Origin: Cordyceps javanica
Lineage: Eukaryota; Ascomycota; Sordariomycetes; Hypocreales; Cordycipitaceae
Assembly: GCA_036850795.1 (NCBI GenBank)
Contig: JAAECO010000002.1
Span: 186,001-250,000, forward strand
DNA: 64,000 nucleotides
Direction of reading: 5' to 3'
The translations under genes were made by a program, and so were the position numbers. The notes under the pieces are model-generated. The model saw nothing but the letters and a program-made list of their open reading frames with translations. It ran no database searches and was not told where the DNA came from. This document shows, in pieces, positions 33,026-43,109 of this stretch. How positions within the stretch are numbered: the first letter of the stretch is position 1; the number at the start of each line of letters is the position of its first letter.

Positions 33026-34971
33026 ATGTCCTCACAGGCCGTCAAAAGAGCCTGCGATGCCTGTCATCGTCGCAAAGTAAAGTGCGACGGCATCAACCCT
33101 TGCCGCAACTGCTCCTCCGCCCAGCTCTCGTGCACCTACAACGCCATCCCTCAGAAAAAGGGCCCCAAGGGCTCCCGCGCAAAGGTCATCTCGGAGCTCC
33201 GCGAGACGCAGCGCCTCACCTCCCTCTCCGCCAAGGTCCAGAACCGCATGAACGGCATCGCCTGCCCCCAGCCCGCCAACCTCCTCGCCCCGACCCCCGG
33301 CATGGTCACCTCGGACCTCGTCAAGGACTGCGCCGCCTTCTTCTTCGACAACATGTACCCCCAGGCCCCCATCCTCGACCGCCGCCAGCTCGACCAGCAG
33401 ATCCTCTACATGGAGCAGAACCGCGACGCCTACTGCCTCGTCACCGCCATGTGCGCCTTCGTCATGCTCCAACCCGGCATGTCCATGCCCCCCGGCGACC
33501 CCTACAACCTCGACATGGTCCCCGGTGCAAACATCATCTCCTCCCAGCTCCTCCTCGACGAGGCCCACAGGGTACGCAAGGGCTACGACCACCTCGACTC
33601 CGTCACCCTCAACGTCCTCGCCACAAACTTCTTCTTCTTCGCCTGCTACTACGCCCACGAGATGCACGACAAGGCCTGGTTCTACCTCCGCGAGGCCACC
33701 ACCCTCATGGCCATGACCGCCATGGACGCCGACGACCACTACCTCCACTTTGACGCCCCCGAGTCCGCCCGCCGCCGCCGCCTCTACTGGCTCCTCTACG
33801 CCCACGAGCGCGCCTACGCCCTCACCCGCGCCCGTCCCCTCACCCTCAAGCCCACCCTCACCCTGCCCACCCTCGCCGACGACCCGACCGACCCTCTGGC
33901 CCATCACCTCCACCCCTTCATCCTGCTCGCCAACCTCTACCGCCCCCTCGACGACGCCCTCGTCGCCGTCTGGACAAAGACCGCCGCCCACCTCTCCCCC
34001 CAGTACCTCGCCGGCCTGCAGAAGCAGCAAAACGACCTGCACCAGAGCTACGCCTGCCAGGACCCCAACTTTGCCGACCTCCGCACCAACCAGCAGTGGC
34101 TCAAAAACACCGTCTGGCAGCTCACCAGCGGCGGCTCCACCGGCACCCCCGGCGGCACCGGCAGCACCGCCAAGGACAACAACAACAACAACAACACCTT
34201 TTACAACGGCGACGTGGCCCGCAACCTGCTGCTCAGCCTAGCCTCGGGCTTTCCCAACCAGGGCGTCGACGTCGTCGGCACGGGCCTCATCGAGAAGCTC
34301 CTGGAAATCACCTTTTCCCTCACCGAGTTCCTCTCGGTCCAGCCCGCCTCGCGCGACCCCTTTGCCGTCGGGCCCCGCGAGCACCTCGACCAGATCCTGG
34401 CCTCGGTCGCCCTCGCCCGCGCCGGCGAGCACCGCTTCCTGCCGCTGCTCATGAGCAGGCTGTCCGACGTCCTGCCCCGCGCCGTCAGCCCCGTCCTGCA
34501 AAACGCCCCCGAAAACGTAAACATGGCCGCCGTCGACATCTTTGACGGCTTCGGCAACGCCGGCATGGCCCAGCCCCCGGCCCCGCCTCCCATGCCCCTC
34601 ATGGACACGTCCGACTATGGCGAGAGCAAGTACGCCCTCGACCTGGCCGCCAGCCGCACCCCCGACTCCAACTCGCAGCAGCACCATAACCATCACCACC
34701 ACCACCACCACCACCCCAGCCACGCAACCCCCGGGCCCGGCTCCGGCTCCGACATGAGCGGCGGCTCCTTTGTTGCCTCGCCCGACATGATGTCGCCCGC
34801 CGGCATTGACTACTCGCACGCCGCCAACAGCCTGACCATCAACACCTTTGGCGTCAACCCGATGCAGGACATGGTCGTCAGCCCCTCCTCGGTCGGACCC
34901 TCCCCCGCCCACCCGCACATGCATGTCCGCCAGGGCATGCCCATGAACGGAATCGTCCTGTCTCGCCAGGG

Positions 34972-35002
<31 letters not shown>

Positions 35003-35065
35003 TTCATGCAGGCCGGCGACTATCAGTCCATACCTGCCGACCTCGATTTTAACACGCTGAGGTGA
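33026..35065 (+). CDS. Zn2Cys6 transcription factor with fungal middle homology region
   Basis: A single exon encodes 679 aa. The start is the first ATG in frame (context CAATCATGTC). The zinc cluster is at residues 10-36: C-x2-C-x6-C-x5-C-x2-C-x6-C, with the basic stretch HRRKVK, followed by a linker QKKGPKGSRAKVISELRE. A fungal-specific regulatory domain covers about 95-370, including RRRRLYWLLYAHERAYAL (about 247-264) and RPLTLKPTL. This kind of domain occurs in sugar-utilisation and developmental regulators. The C-terminal half is low in complexity: Asn run, His run (HHHHHHHH), and a run of 11 Gly near the end. The target genes are unknown. The very long non-coding upstream region suggests complex transcriptional control. 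Confidence 0.9.
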
Positions 35066-35965
35066 CGGGAATACGACCTACACAACGACGACGAGATGCG
35101 CTCTCGGCCTCGAAAAGCTACGTTGCCTGTACTGTACCAATTTCACTACCTTCTTTTTTCCCACACACAGAGTCGGCAACACTGTGGCGTTTTATTTCTT
35201 CTTCTTTTTTCCTATTTACAAGAGTTTGGACTATTGCAACAACCTGGAGTTTTTTTTTATGTTCTTTTTTTTCTAGCGGAGCGTGCCTGATTTGAGTTGC
35301 CAAGACATGAACATCTTTCTTTTTTTTTTTCGTCTCTTCTTCTTTCTAGTTACATCACTTTTTTCTCTTCTCTTGGTACATGTTGCATATTTTCTTTTTC
35401 TTCTTCATTCAAGCACCGCCGTCAGCTTTGTCCACTGTAGATCCAAATCTCTTGTCCAAAGCAAAGGCGATGGACACACACACACACACACACACTCGGA
35501 CGGACACATACTTGGATAGACGACGGATGGCGAAAGGCGAAAGGCGAAAGGCGGGAACAAAAGGAGACAAGCATAGTTGGTAGATGATTCAAGACTGTTT
35601 TATTTTACATCATGATTATTGTCATTCTTATCATTATTATTATTCTTTGTTGATTTTTCTTACTCGTGATCTCTCACTTGATGACTTGGATTTTGATATG
35701 ACCAGACACTTTGCCATACTGCGACGAGTACGTTTCGCCAGCCTCTTACAATCTGTGCTGTCATGAATCATTTTATTTTCCATCATGCTCATAAAGCTTG
35801 TCATTACGCCTGCACCATCATTAAAACCCTAAGTAGTTTTGCTATATACAGCATCCTGCACAATCCACATTCAATACAGTATTTCCTGCATTTTCTCAGC
35901 AGGTTTTGGTATATCCAACGCACATTCCGCCTCTCTCTATCTCTCTGTCGCTCACACACCCTACC
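35066..35965. other. Convergent 3' region with microsatellites
   Basis: This 900-bp region lies between the transcription factor (+) and lipase (-) stops. It is T-rich, with an (AC)11 tract at 35474-35495 and three copies of CGAAAGG at 35531-35551. No gene is apparent. Confidence 0.4.
35474..35495. repeat. (AC)11 microsatellite
   Basis: 22 bases of perfect AC dinucleotide repeat in the 3' intergenic region. Confidence 0.95.
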
Positions 35966-38065
35966 TCACCTCTTGCCCATCACCGCCGCCACCGCCAGCG
36001 TCTCGATCCGCCCCGCGTACAGGCTCATCATGTGCGCCACCGGATCGCCCCAAATCACCCCCCGCAGCGCCGCCTCGTCGCACGTCACCGCCATCACGCC
36101 CTCGGCCAGGCGATCCTCGATTGTGCGCTCCTGGTCGCCGGACCCGGACCCGGACCCAGACCCGGAGCCCGGCGTCGCCATCGGGTCGCCGCTGCGCAGC
36201 ACCACCACGCGGCCCGCGAGGCTCAGCGTGCACGCCGGCACCGGCCAGTGCACCTGCTTGTACCGTCGTCTTGGCAGCTTCGGTGGATTGTCATTCTTGT
36301 TGTTGCGCCCGTCATCATGATCATCATGGTCGTCGTCGTCTTCTTCGCTCTCGGGCCGCCGCCGCCGCCGCCGCCGTCGCCTCCGCCACTGATCGGGGCT
36401 ACGGCGCGGCGGCAGCGGCGGCGGCGGCGGCAGCTCCTCTCTCTCCGGGGCCGACTTGGTCAGCAGGTCCAGCAGGCTCTTGACGTATGCCTTGTCGGCG
36501 CGCGCGACGGGGTCGCCCTCGTTGACAAAGGCGAGGAACAGGCACTTGCGCAGCCGGCGCGCGACGTCGCCGCCTCCGCCTCCACCACCGCCCGGTGCCG
36601 GCTTCTGCAGCGGCAGCAGGCTCACGGGCGGGGCGCCAAATGTGACGCAGTGGATGCGCTTGAAGCAGCCCGTCAGCACGTTGAGCTCGCTGCCGGTGCC
36701 CGGCGCCGTCGCCAGCATGTGCATGTACAGCAGCGCGGCGATGGCGCCGCCCGCCGAGTGGCCCGTGATGAGCAAGCTGTAGGAGGACGGGGCGGCGCGG
36801 CCGCGGCCGTCTCCGCCACCACCACCACCACCACCCCCGCCCCCCTCGTCCCTCTCGAGCAGCCGGCGCAGGCGCGCCGCCACGGGCCGCACCATGTTGC
36901 GCGCGACGGCCAGGAACCCCGCGTGGCACAGGTTGCCCGGGTCGTCGAGGAAGCCGTCCGGCGGGGAGGGGGCCGTCGACAGGTTGACGGCCCAGTCCAT
37001 GAAGGAGGCGGTGCCGCGGACGGCCAGGACAATGGCCGAGGTGTGGTCCATGGGCACCGTCTTGATGCACATGGCCCGCGTGCCGGCGCGCCAGTCCGAC
37101 GCCGAGTAGTACGTCGTCGTCGCTGCCGGTGCCGCGGCCGTTGACGCCTCCGCCTCGTCCTCCTCCCACGCGTCGGGCGAGGCATACACCCGCGACGAGT
37201 ACTCCGCCGCGAGGCACAGCAGCGGCCACGTCGGCATGTACAGCGCCAGCGGCGGCAGGTCCAGCGGGAGCTTCGAGTTGGCGTACATCTCCACCTTGGC
37301 GAAGCGGCTGCTGCTGCTTTTGCCCCTCTTGCTCTTGTATCCCGGGCCGTACAGCAGGTCGCGGTCCGACGTCTCTGGCCCAGGACCAGTCTCCGGCTCC
37401 GGCTCCGGCTCGTCCCCGCGGCTGAGCAAGAGTCCGGCTTCGGCGGCCGACACGGCCTCGCGATCGATGCGCGTCATGACATCGTCCAGTCGCGTCGAGA
37501 CGTCGTCGTACACGTCCCGAACGGCGCCGTCGGCGAGGTTCATGACCGAGTCGGCCCAGCGGCGGCCGTTGCCTAGGCGGACTGCATCCGATGGCGGCGG
37601 CGGGGAATGCTGCGGCCACGGCTGCTGGTGCTGGTGCTGCTGACGCTGATGCTGGTGCTGCTGGTGCTGCTGGTGCTGCTGGTGCTGCTTGCCTTGCCAC
37701 TGTGGGCAATGTTGGTGCTCACCCTGCCATCGCGGGGGATGATGGTATGACGGCAGGACGGGCTGGGAGTAGCTTGCTTGGTGATTGCTGCAAGGACGAT
37801 GGGGATAGGGCCGCGGATACGCCTGCTGCTGGGGATAGGGCCGTGGATACGCCTGCTGGTGCGCCGCGGAGTAGTGCTGCAGTTGCTGTTGAGGCTGCGG
37901 TGGTGGTAGTGATGATGAGTGGTGCTGAAGTCGTGGTGGTGCCGGTCGGTGCGACGATGGCGCAGGCAAGGTGGCGATTGTGGTGTAGGCGGTTGGCGGG
38001 TCGAAAAAGTTGCACGACGGCGACGAGTCCTCCTTTTTCTTCTTGCCGCTGCTGAACCAGCCCAT
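35966..38065 (-). CDS. Class 3 lipase-like protein with Gln/His-rich N-terminus
   Basis: A single exon encodes 699 aa. Residues 1-170 are Pro/Gln/His-rich and probably disordered. The alpha/beta-hydrolase domain (about 265-690) is of the fungal class 3 lipase type: IVLAVRGTASFMDWAVNL, LCHAGFLAVARN, nucleophile elbow ITGHSAGGAIA (Ser437), CVTFGAPPVS, FVNEGDPVARAD (Asp518, probable acid) and GDPVAHMMSLY (His678, probable base). There is no signal peptide (it starts MGWFSSGKKKKED), so it is predicted intracellular; a Gly2 with the N-terminal context raises possible myristoylation. It probably hydrolyses acylglycerols or phospholipids. Poly-Gly and Pro/Arg-rich insertions separate the catalytic residues, so the Asp and His assignments are tentative. 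Confidence 0.85.
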   Translation of the reverse strand: MGWFSSGKKKKEDSSPSCNFFDPPTAYTTIATLPAPSSHRPAPPRLQHHSSSLPPPQPQQQLQHYSAAHQQAYPRPYPQQQAYPRPYPHRPCSNHQASYSQPVLPSYHHPPRWQGEHQHCPQWQGKQHQQHQQHQQHQHQRQQHQHQQPWPQHSPPPPSDAVRLGNGRRWADSVMNLADGAVRDVYDDVSTRLDDVMTRIDREAVSAAEAGLLLSRGDEPEPEPETGPGPETSDRDLLYGPGYKSKRGKSSSSRFAKVEMYANSKLPLDLPPLALYMPTWPLLCLAAEYSSRVYASPDAWEEDEAEASTAAAPAATTTYYSASDWRAGTRAMCIKTVPMDHTSAIVLAVRGTASFMDWAVNLSTAPSPPDGFLDDPGNLCHAGFLAVARNMVRPVAARLRRLLERDEGGGGGGGGGGGDGRGRAAPSSYSLLITGHSAGGAIAALLYMHMLATAPGTGSELNVLTGCFKRIHCVTFGAPPVSLLPLQKPAPGGGGGGGGDVARRLRKCLFLAFVNEGDPVARADKAYVKSLLDLLTKSAPEREELPPPPPLPPRRSPDQWRRRRRRRRRRPESEEDDDDHDDHDDGRNNKNDNPPKLPRRRYKQVHWPVPACTLSLAGRVVVLRSGDPMATPGSGSGSGSGSGDQERTIEDRLAEGVMAVTCDEAALRGVIWGDPVAHMMSLYAGRIETLAVAAVMGKR

Positions 38066-39082
38066 TGCGAAGTCTATAGGCCTAGCAGCAAATCTGGGAC
38101 ACGACTATTGATGTTGTGCGAGGGTTTGGGGGGGGGGAAAGGAATGCGCTGGCCCAAGGCTGACGGACACTGAAAAAGAGCCCACACATGACATCCGATC
38201 GGCTGGGGGAAGCATGTGGCTTGGCGTTCCTGACCACTCAATAAAGATTACGCCTCGAAATGGGGGCTTGTAAAATCCCGAATGTTTTAGTGGAAATGGG
38301 TGGTTTTTATTCCAATTTATTTTTAGAATGTTGCATTGATATATGACAACGACATGGGTTTGTCCATCATCTTGGCGTACTTGGCATAGCGGCCCACTGA
38401 ACAAGGTTGACAGGAGGTAGAAATCGTTGCTTATTCGGAAGCCTATGGATGACCTGTGATGAGATGGTGATTGTGCAAAAAAAGGAGTGAAGCATCAAGA
38501 CAATCATCTCTCCGAGACGGCAGCCTGGAGGTCCAAAGAACGGAAAGCTTCCGCAGCCAGCCCCCCCCTGGTTGCTTGCCCGCTACCCGAGATCTTGCCA
38601 AGGCGGAAGAGGACCTGCATAGGCTTTTGCCAGCGCGTCGAATGCGATGGTAACCGGGTGGCTGAATGTTGAACAGGCTGATGACGGAAGCAGGTCGGGC
38701 TGGAGTGCTCGAATGAGCACACTCGGACGGGATGCTAGGGGTTTGTTCATGGCAGGGCTGTCTTTGGTTTACGCTATGCTTGAGAGCTCAAAAGGTATAC
38801 AGATGCACATGTAAAAGTTGCAAAAGTCAGGCTCTCATGTCTAGTAGCCGCTTCAAGTCTGTTTGAATCGTCGTCACATGGACAAATAATGAAAAAAAAA
38901 ACATCTACTATGAAAAGCCCTTTGTGTGCTGGTTCTGGCCATTCTAGTACAATATGCGCACATCTTCTCCTGTGCGCGACACCCCCGAAACGCCCGCCAC
39001 CGCCACTTTAAATAACGCACAGAATAGATTGAAATAAAAGTGTAAATCAACAGCAGAGAATGAGCAACCCCAACGACTAGTT
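38066..39082. other. Intergenic region (lipase promoter)
   Basis: About 1 kb between two minus-strand genes, with a run of nine Gs near 38130. No gene or clear site is seen. Confidence 0.35.
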
Positions 39083-40682
39083 CTAGTACCTTGTAAGAGG
39101 GGGGCTCTCTTTGCTCGCAGGGTACGAAAACTTGGTCTCGACAAAGACCTTTTGCATGCCGTCCTGCTTCTTGTCAAAGACGTGATAGACCTTGTCGAGA
39201 TCCTCTAGGCGCACGCGGTGCGAGACCATCTGCATGGGGTCCAGGGTGCCCTTTTCGATGGACTGGAGCAGGTCCTTCCAGTACAGGTGGACGGGCGCCT
39301 GGCCGTTGCCGATGAGGCGGATCCCGCGCTGCATGAGTGACCCAATGTTGAAGTGGTTCGTCTACTTTTTGATTAGTTTTTTTTCTTTTCTTTCTTTTCC
39401 CGGCACATTGCCATTGAGAGCACCAAAGAAACTCACATATCCGGCGTAGATGCCAGTGACGCCGCAGCGACCAAAGGACCGGACGCTCTCAATCATCTCG
39501 TTGACGAGCTCGCTCGTGTCCGTCTCCAGCCCGGCCGCCATCTCGAGCCAGTGCAGCCAGCCCTTGGAGTACTCCCCGGCCGCGCACTCGAGCGCCACGT
39601 CCGGGCCGCGGCCGTCGCCGCACAGCTCCTTGAGCCTGGCCACGACCGTGTTCTTCTTGCCGGCGAGGAGCCCGCCCGACGACAGCTTCTTGTAGTCGAC
39701 CACCTCGAGCTTGTCGGCGGGGAACTTGGTCCGGATCAGCGACAGGCGCGGCTCCGTGTCGACAAAGACGACCTTTTTTGCCCCCTTTTCCAGAGCGAAC
39801 ACGCCGGCCATTTGGCCGATGGGGCCGGCGCCAAAGATGGCGACGTCGTCGTCCTTTTCCACGCCCGTGTCGACGACGCAATGGTACGAGGTGGCCAGCA
39901 CGTCCGACAGGAACAATGCTGGTATCCGGTTTCAGCGTCAGCCAAAGATGCGAGTCTGCCGTTGGACCGGCTTCGGATATGATAAATGCCTACCTTTCTC
40001 GTCGGGAACATTCTCAGGAATCTCGAGCAGATTCACGTCCCCCATCGGCACGCGCACGTATTCGGCCTGCCCCCCAGCGAAGCCGCCCGTAAAGTGCGCG
40101 TACCCAAACATGCCCGCCGTCTGGCCGCCGTACATGGTCTTCTCGAGCGTGTTGGCGTTTGTCCTGGCGCACTGCGACGACAGCCTGCGCTCGCAGAACC
40201 AGCAGTCGCCGCACGCGATCTGGAACGAGGCCACGTAGCGCCTGCCCACCTCGACGTTGTGCACGCCGCGTCCCACCACGGCGGCCTCGCCGCAAAACTC
40301 GTGCCCGAGTATGTCGCCCTTCTTCATCTCGATGATGGCCCCGTGCAGCAGGTGCAGGTCCGAGCCGCAGACGGTGCTGCCCGTCACCTTGAGGATGACG
40401 TCGCGGTCCTCGACAAGCTTGGGCTTGGGGACGTCGACTTACACGAGAGAGCGGCGGGCAAAACTGAGGTTAGCCCAAAAAACATCTGGGGGGAGTTTTT
40501 TTTTCTCGGACTTGTCATGGCTTACGTATTTCCACATGATTCTTTCCCATCCAGACCAGGGCTTTCATCGAATCGTCCTCGCGGCCAGAGGACGGGAACG
40601 TCGACACATCCTGCTGGGTGATGGCACTGTTGTCGTGACCCGCAATCTTCTCCGCAATGTTTGCTGCCTGCGCGAGGGCCAT
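39083..40682 (-). CDS. Zinc-dependent alcohol dehydrogenase (MDR superfamily)
   Basis: Four exons on the minus strand (40682-40526, 40437-39994, 39918-39437, 39361-39083) encode 453 aa. A 39-residue extension (MALAQAANIAEKIAGHDNSA onward) precedes the usual start MKALVWMGKNHVEI and is in frame in exon 1. Catalytic zinc ligands lie in TVCGSDLH and ILGHEFCGE; the structural zinc site is C-x2-C-x2-C-x7-C (CGDCWFCERRLSSQC). The Rossmann motif IFGAGPIGQMAG binds NAD(P). The family oxidises alcohols or aldehyde adducts; within it this protein resembles the threonine/formaldehyde-dehydrogenase-like fungal branch, so the substrate is uncertain. The introns (75-88 bp) preserve known junctions such as NVPDEK-ALFLSDVLATSYH. 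Confidence 0.9.
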
Positions 40683-41342
40683 TTCAAGGTGTATTGATGG
40701 GTAGACTTGGCAAATTGAATATCAATCTTGGAGAAAAATTGACAAGAGTAACGAGCCGTAGTTTTCAATCGGGAGCGACCAGCCCGGTTTTTATTCTTTC
40801 GCCACGGGCTGCCAGCTACGACGCTGCTTGTGCCCTGACGAGATCATGACGCTTCCTATAGTACATGACGCTTACTGGTACATGACGTGTAATCAACAGC
40901 ATCCAACTAACAGCGACTACTGGCAGTTGGACTAGAAACGCATCCCACATTTTTCACCGGCTAATGATGGGTCGTGCAATCTTGGATCCCAGTCCCACAC
41001 CTTTGCCGTCGCGAATCGGAATGGACAGTTTTAGGCCGATGGGTGGCACTGGCCTCTATTGGCGGGCGAAAACCCGAGTGTCTAGTAATAAGTATGTTTA
41101 AGAGGATCTATTCTGGTCAATGATTGTGTTTAAACTTGAAGAATCCGAGTGGCGACAATCGGGTTCATTCTAGAAACCAGGCCCATTATCGCGATACCCT
41201 GTCCCCTTGGAGATCAGCTTTCTACAGTAGACAAAAGCTTCATTATATAAATCTAAATCTTTCTTTCCGGTGCTCTAGACGCCATATAATTTCCAATCTA
41301 GTATGAAAAGTCGTGTAGAAGAGGGCTGGCTATATCGACACT
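40683..41342. other. Intergenic region
   Basis: This 660-bp region upstream of the dehydrogenase has a CATGACG motif repeated near 40845-40890 and AT-rich DNA before the HET-like gene stop. No gene is seen. Confidence 0.35.
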
Positions 41343-42422
41343 TCATTCGATGCTCACCAGAGCGACCGAAGGAAGCGTGGCCGAGATGGAATTTAGCTTG
41401 CCAACTATCCCATCTATTGCATCCTCATCTGCGTCTTGTCCTAGATATTTCGCAGACAGCTTTGGCCAAGTGCTTATAATGTCATCCAGCTCGCCCTCCT
41501 CGATAAGGAACCAAAACTTCTTCGCCGAAAGGTATCCGGCTCGAAGGATCGTGTAGAGTCGCAACTTATCGACCGGCCTGCGCATCTGCAGCGCTTTGCG
41601 GATGTCGGCCGAGAATCTCTCCAGAACGCTGGCCAACTGGTCCTGGCGGATGCCTTCCAGGACGCCCAGAGGCCCGGGATGCCTCGCCGTCGCAGGGTTG
41701 GAATGATGGCCAAACTTGTCCAGCAGCTCGTCTAGCGATAGCGGCTTTTGACGAAAGGCGAAAAAAAGTGCCCTGGCATAGAAGCCTTCCTCGAGAGTCC
41801 ACAGACGCTGCTTCCACGCAGAGTCTCGGATCTTGACTAGAGCGTCTTGGACCGGCGCAACGCTTTCCGTCAGCAGCGACGGATCTACAACCAGGACCGC
41901 GCCGGCCTGTCTGAAGATCCTCCACAGGTTGGCCTCGGCGGCTTTTCGCGACACCCTTTCCGTCGGGAGCGCGAGCGTATCGATCCAGAACGGCGCGGTC
42001 GCGCCGAGGCCGGACAGCCTGGCGACTCGGTCTACGTGACGCTGGAGGAGAGCCAGCTGGCAGCCTGGCAGGGCATTCGTGTGGTCATTACCGAGGCCGC
42101 CCCTCCTGACATGACTTATCGCGATGAACTCTGTCCTAGACTCTGAGCGTGGAGGAGGAGGAGGGGGCGTCGCCTCGAGCGGTATTTCGATGCGCGTTAG
42201 CGTCGCTGGCTCGGTATCGGACCTGTAACTGAATACCGCAATGGTCTTACTCGGGTCGCTCTCGCTCTCGTGGGGATTTGAAACAGTTACTAGATGACAG
42301 CTGCACGCCGGGGTCGCATGCTGCGGCGCAAGGCAGTGGGTGCTCTTGCGCGGGTCTTTGGGATGAGGCGCTTCCGCGGAACTGTGAGCGATGCCGTCGC
42401 CTGGTGCAGAGTTATGATCCAT
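41343..42422 (-). CDS. HET-domain-like protein
   Basis: A single exon encodes 359 aa starting MDHNSAPGDGIAHSS. The frame stays open further upstream but without an earlier ATG. A HET-like domain lies at about 98-212: EFIAISHVRRGGLGN, LPGCQL, FWIDTLALP, AGAVLVVDPSLL and KQRLWTLEEG. These match the order in fungal heterokaryon-incompatibility (HET) proteins, which trigger cell death on non-self fusion, although the invariant-looking W of ISHVW is Arg here. A Cys/His cluster (HCLAPQHATPACSCH) precedes the domain. The protein is short for this family and may have lost part of its C-terminus. The next gene upstream on the same strand encodes an unrelated membrane protein. Confidence 0.7.
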   Translation of the reverse strand: MDHNSAPGDGIAHSSAEAPHPKDPRKSTHCLAPQHATPACSCHLVTVSNPHESESDPSKTIAVFSYRSDTEPATLTRIEIPLEATPPPPPPRSESRTEFIAISHVRRGGLGNDHTNALPGCQLALLQRHVDRVARLSGLGATAPFWIDTLALPTERVSRKAAEANLWRIFRQAGAVLVVDPSLLTESVAPVQDALVKIRDSAWKQRLWTLEEGFYARALFFAFRQKPLSLDELLDKFGHHSNPATARHPGPLGVLEGIRQDQLASVLERFSADIRKALQMRRPVDKLRLYTILRAGYLSAKKFWFLIEEGELDDIISTWPKLSAKYLGQDADEDAIDGIVGKLNSISATLPSVALVSIE

Positions 42423-43109
42423 CTGATGCGGTATGGCAAGGCGCGCATCACAGCAACCGCTGATGCACAATGGACCGTTTTGAGACGATTTTTTGATTAC
42501 CCTTGTAGGTATTGCATCTTGGCGCCACACGTAACGTGACTCAATCCGGCCAGCTTAGGAAAAGGGCGGTTTATTGAACGAACCATCCATCCATTGCTGC
42601 CTGCTTCCTGCGACGTGACCGTCAGGCTCGTTCGTTCGGAAGACAGCGTGCGCCACTATATATATACGTATATATATAACTACGGCTGACTAGTGGAACA
42701 GAGACAAAAGCTACCAATGGCAGCGAGACAACATAGATACGCATCAACACTCCCAATATTGTCAGAAGGAACAAGATCAAAACAAACAGCATTTTAAATA
42801 AGCAGATAGAGAAGATGAGATAAGAAATCATTTCTATTACGGAGTATCAAAGAAGAACAAGAAAAGAAAAGAAATACCCATGACTAAAAAGAAGATGTAT
42901 AATTGTTGAGAGAGAGTGTACTAGAATATCGAGTGTACACTGTAAAATGTGTGTCGGCCATTTCTTTCCTTCGATGTCTCTCCTAGAAGCAAAAGAATCC
43001 TAGACACCTTTGCTGTTGATTCCGATTTAGACGACTCTTTCTTGTGACGAGTCGGGTTGTATCCCTGTCGCAGCTGTCCGATTTCGTATTCGCCTCTGAA
43101 AATTATCCT
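42423..43109. other. Intergenic region with TA palindrome
   Basis: This 687-bp AT-rich region has a perfect 22-bp palindrome of TA steps around a central CG at 42657-42678 and a TACGGAGTA motif at 42838-42846. No gene is apparent. Confidence 0.4.

Noticed and set aside
35906..37144. 412-codon + strand frame opposite the lipase
   Set aside because: Arg/His/Pro-biased antisense shadow; the minus frame carries the full catalytic triad.
42423..42530. Upstream extension of the HET-like frame
   Set aside because: It would need a GTG start; the first ATG is at 42422.
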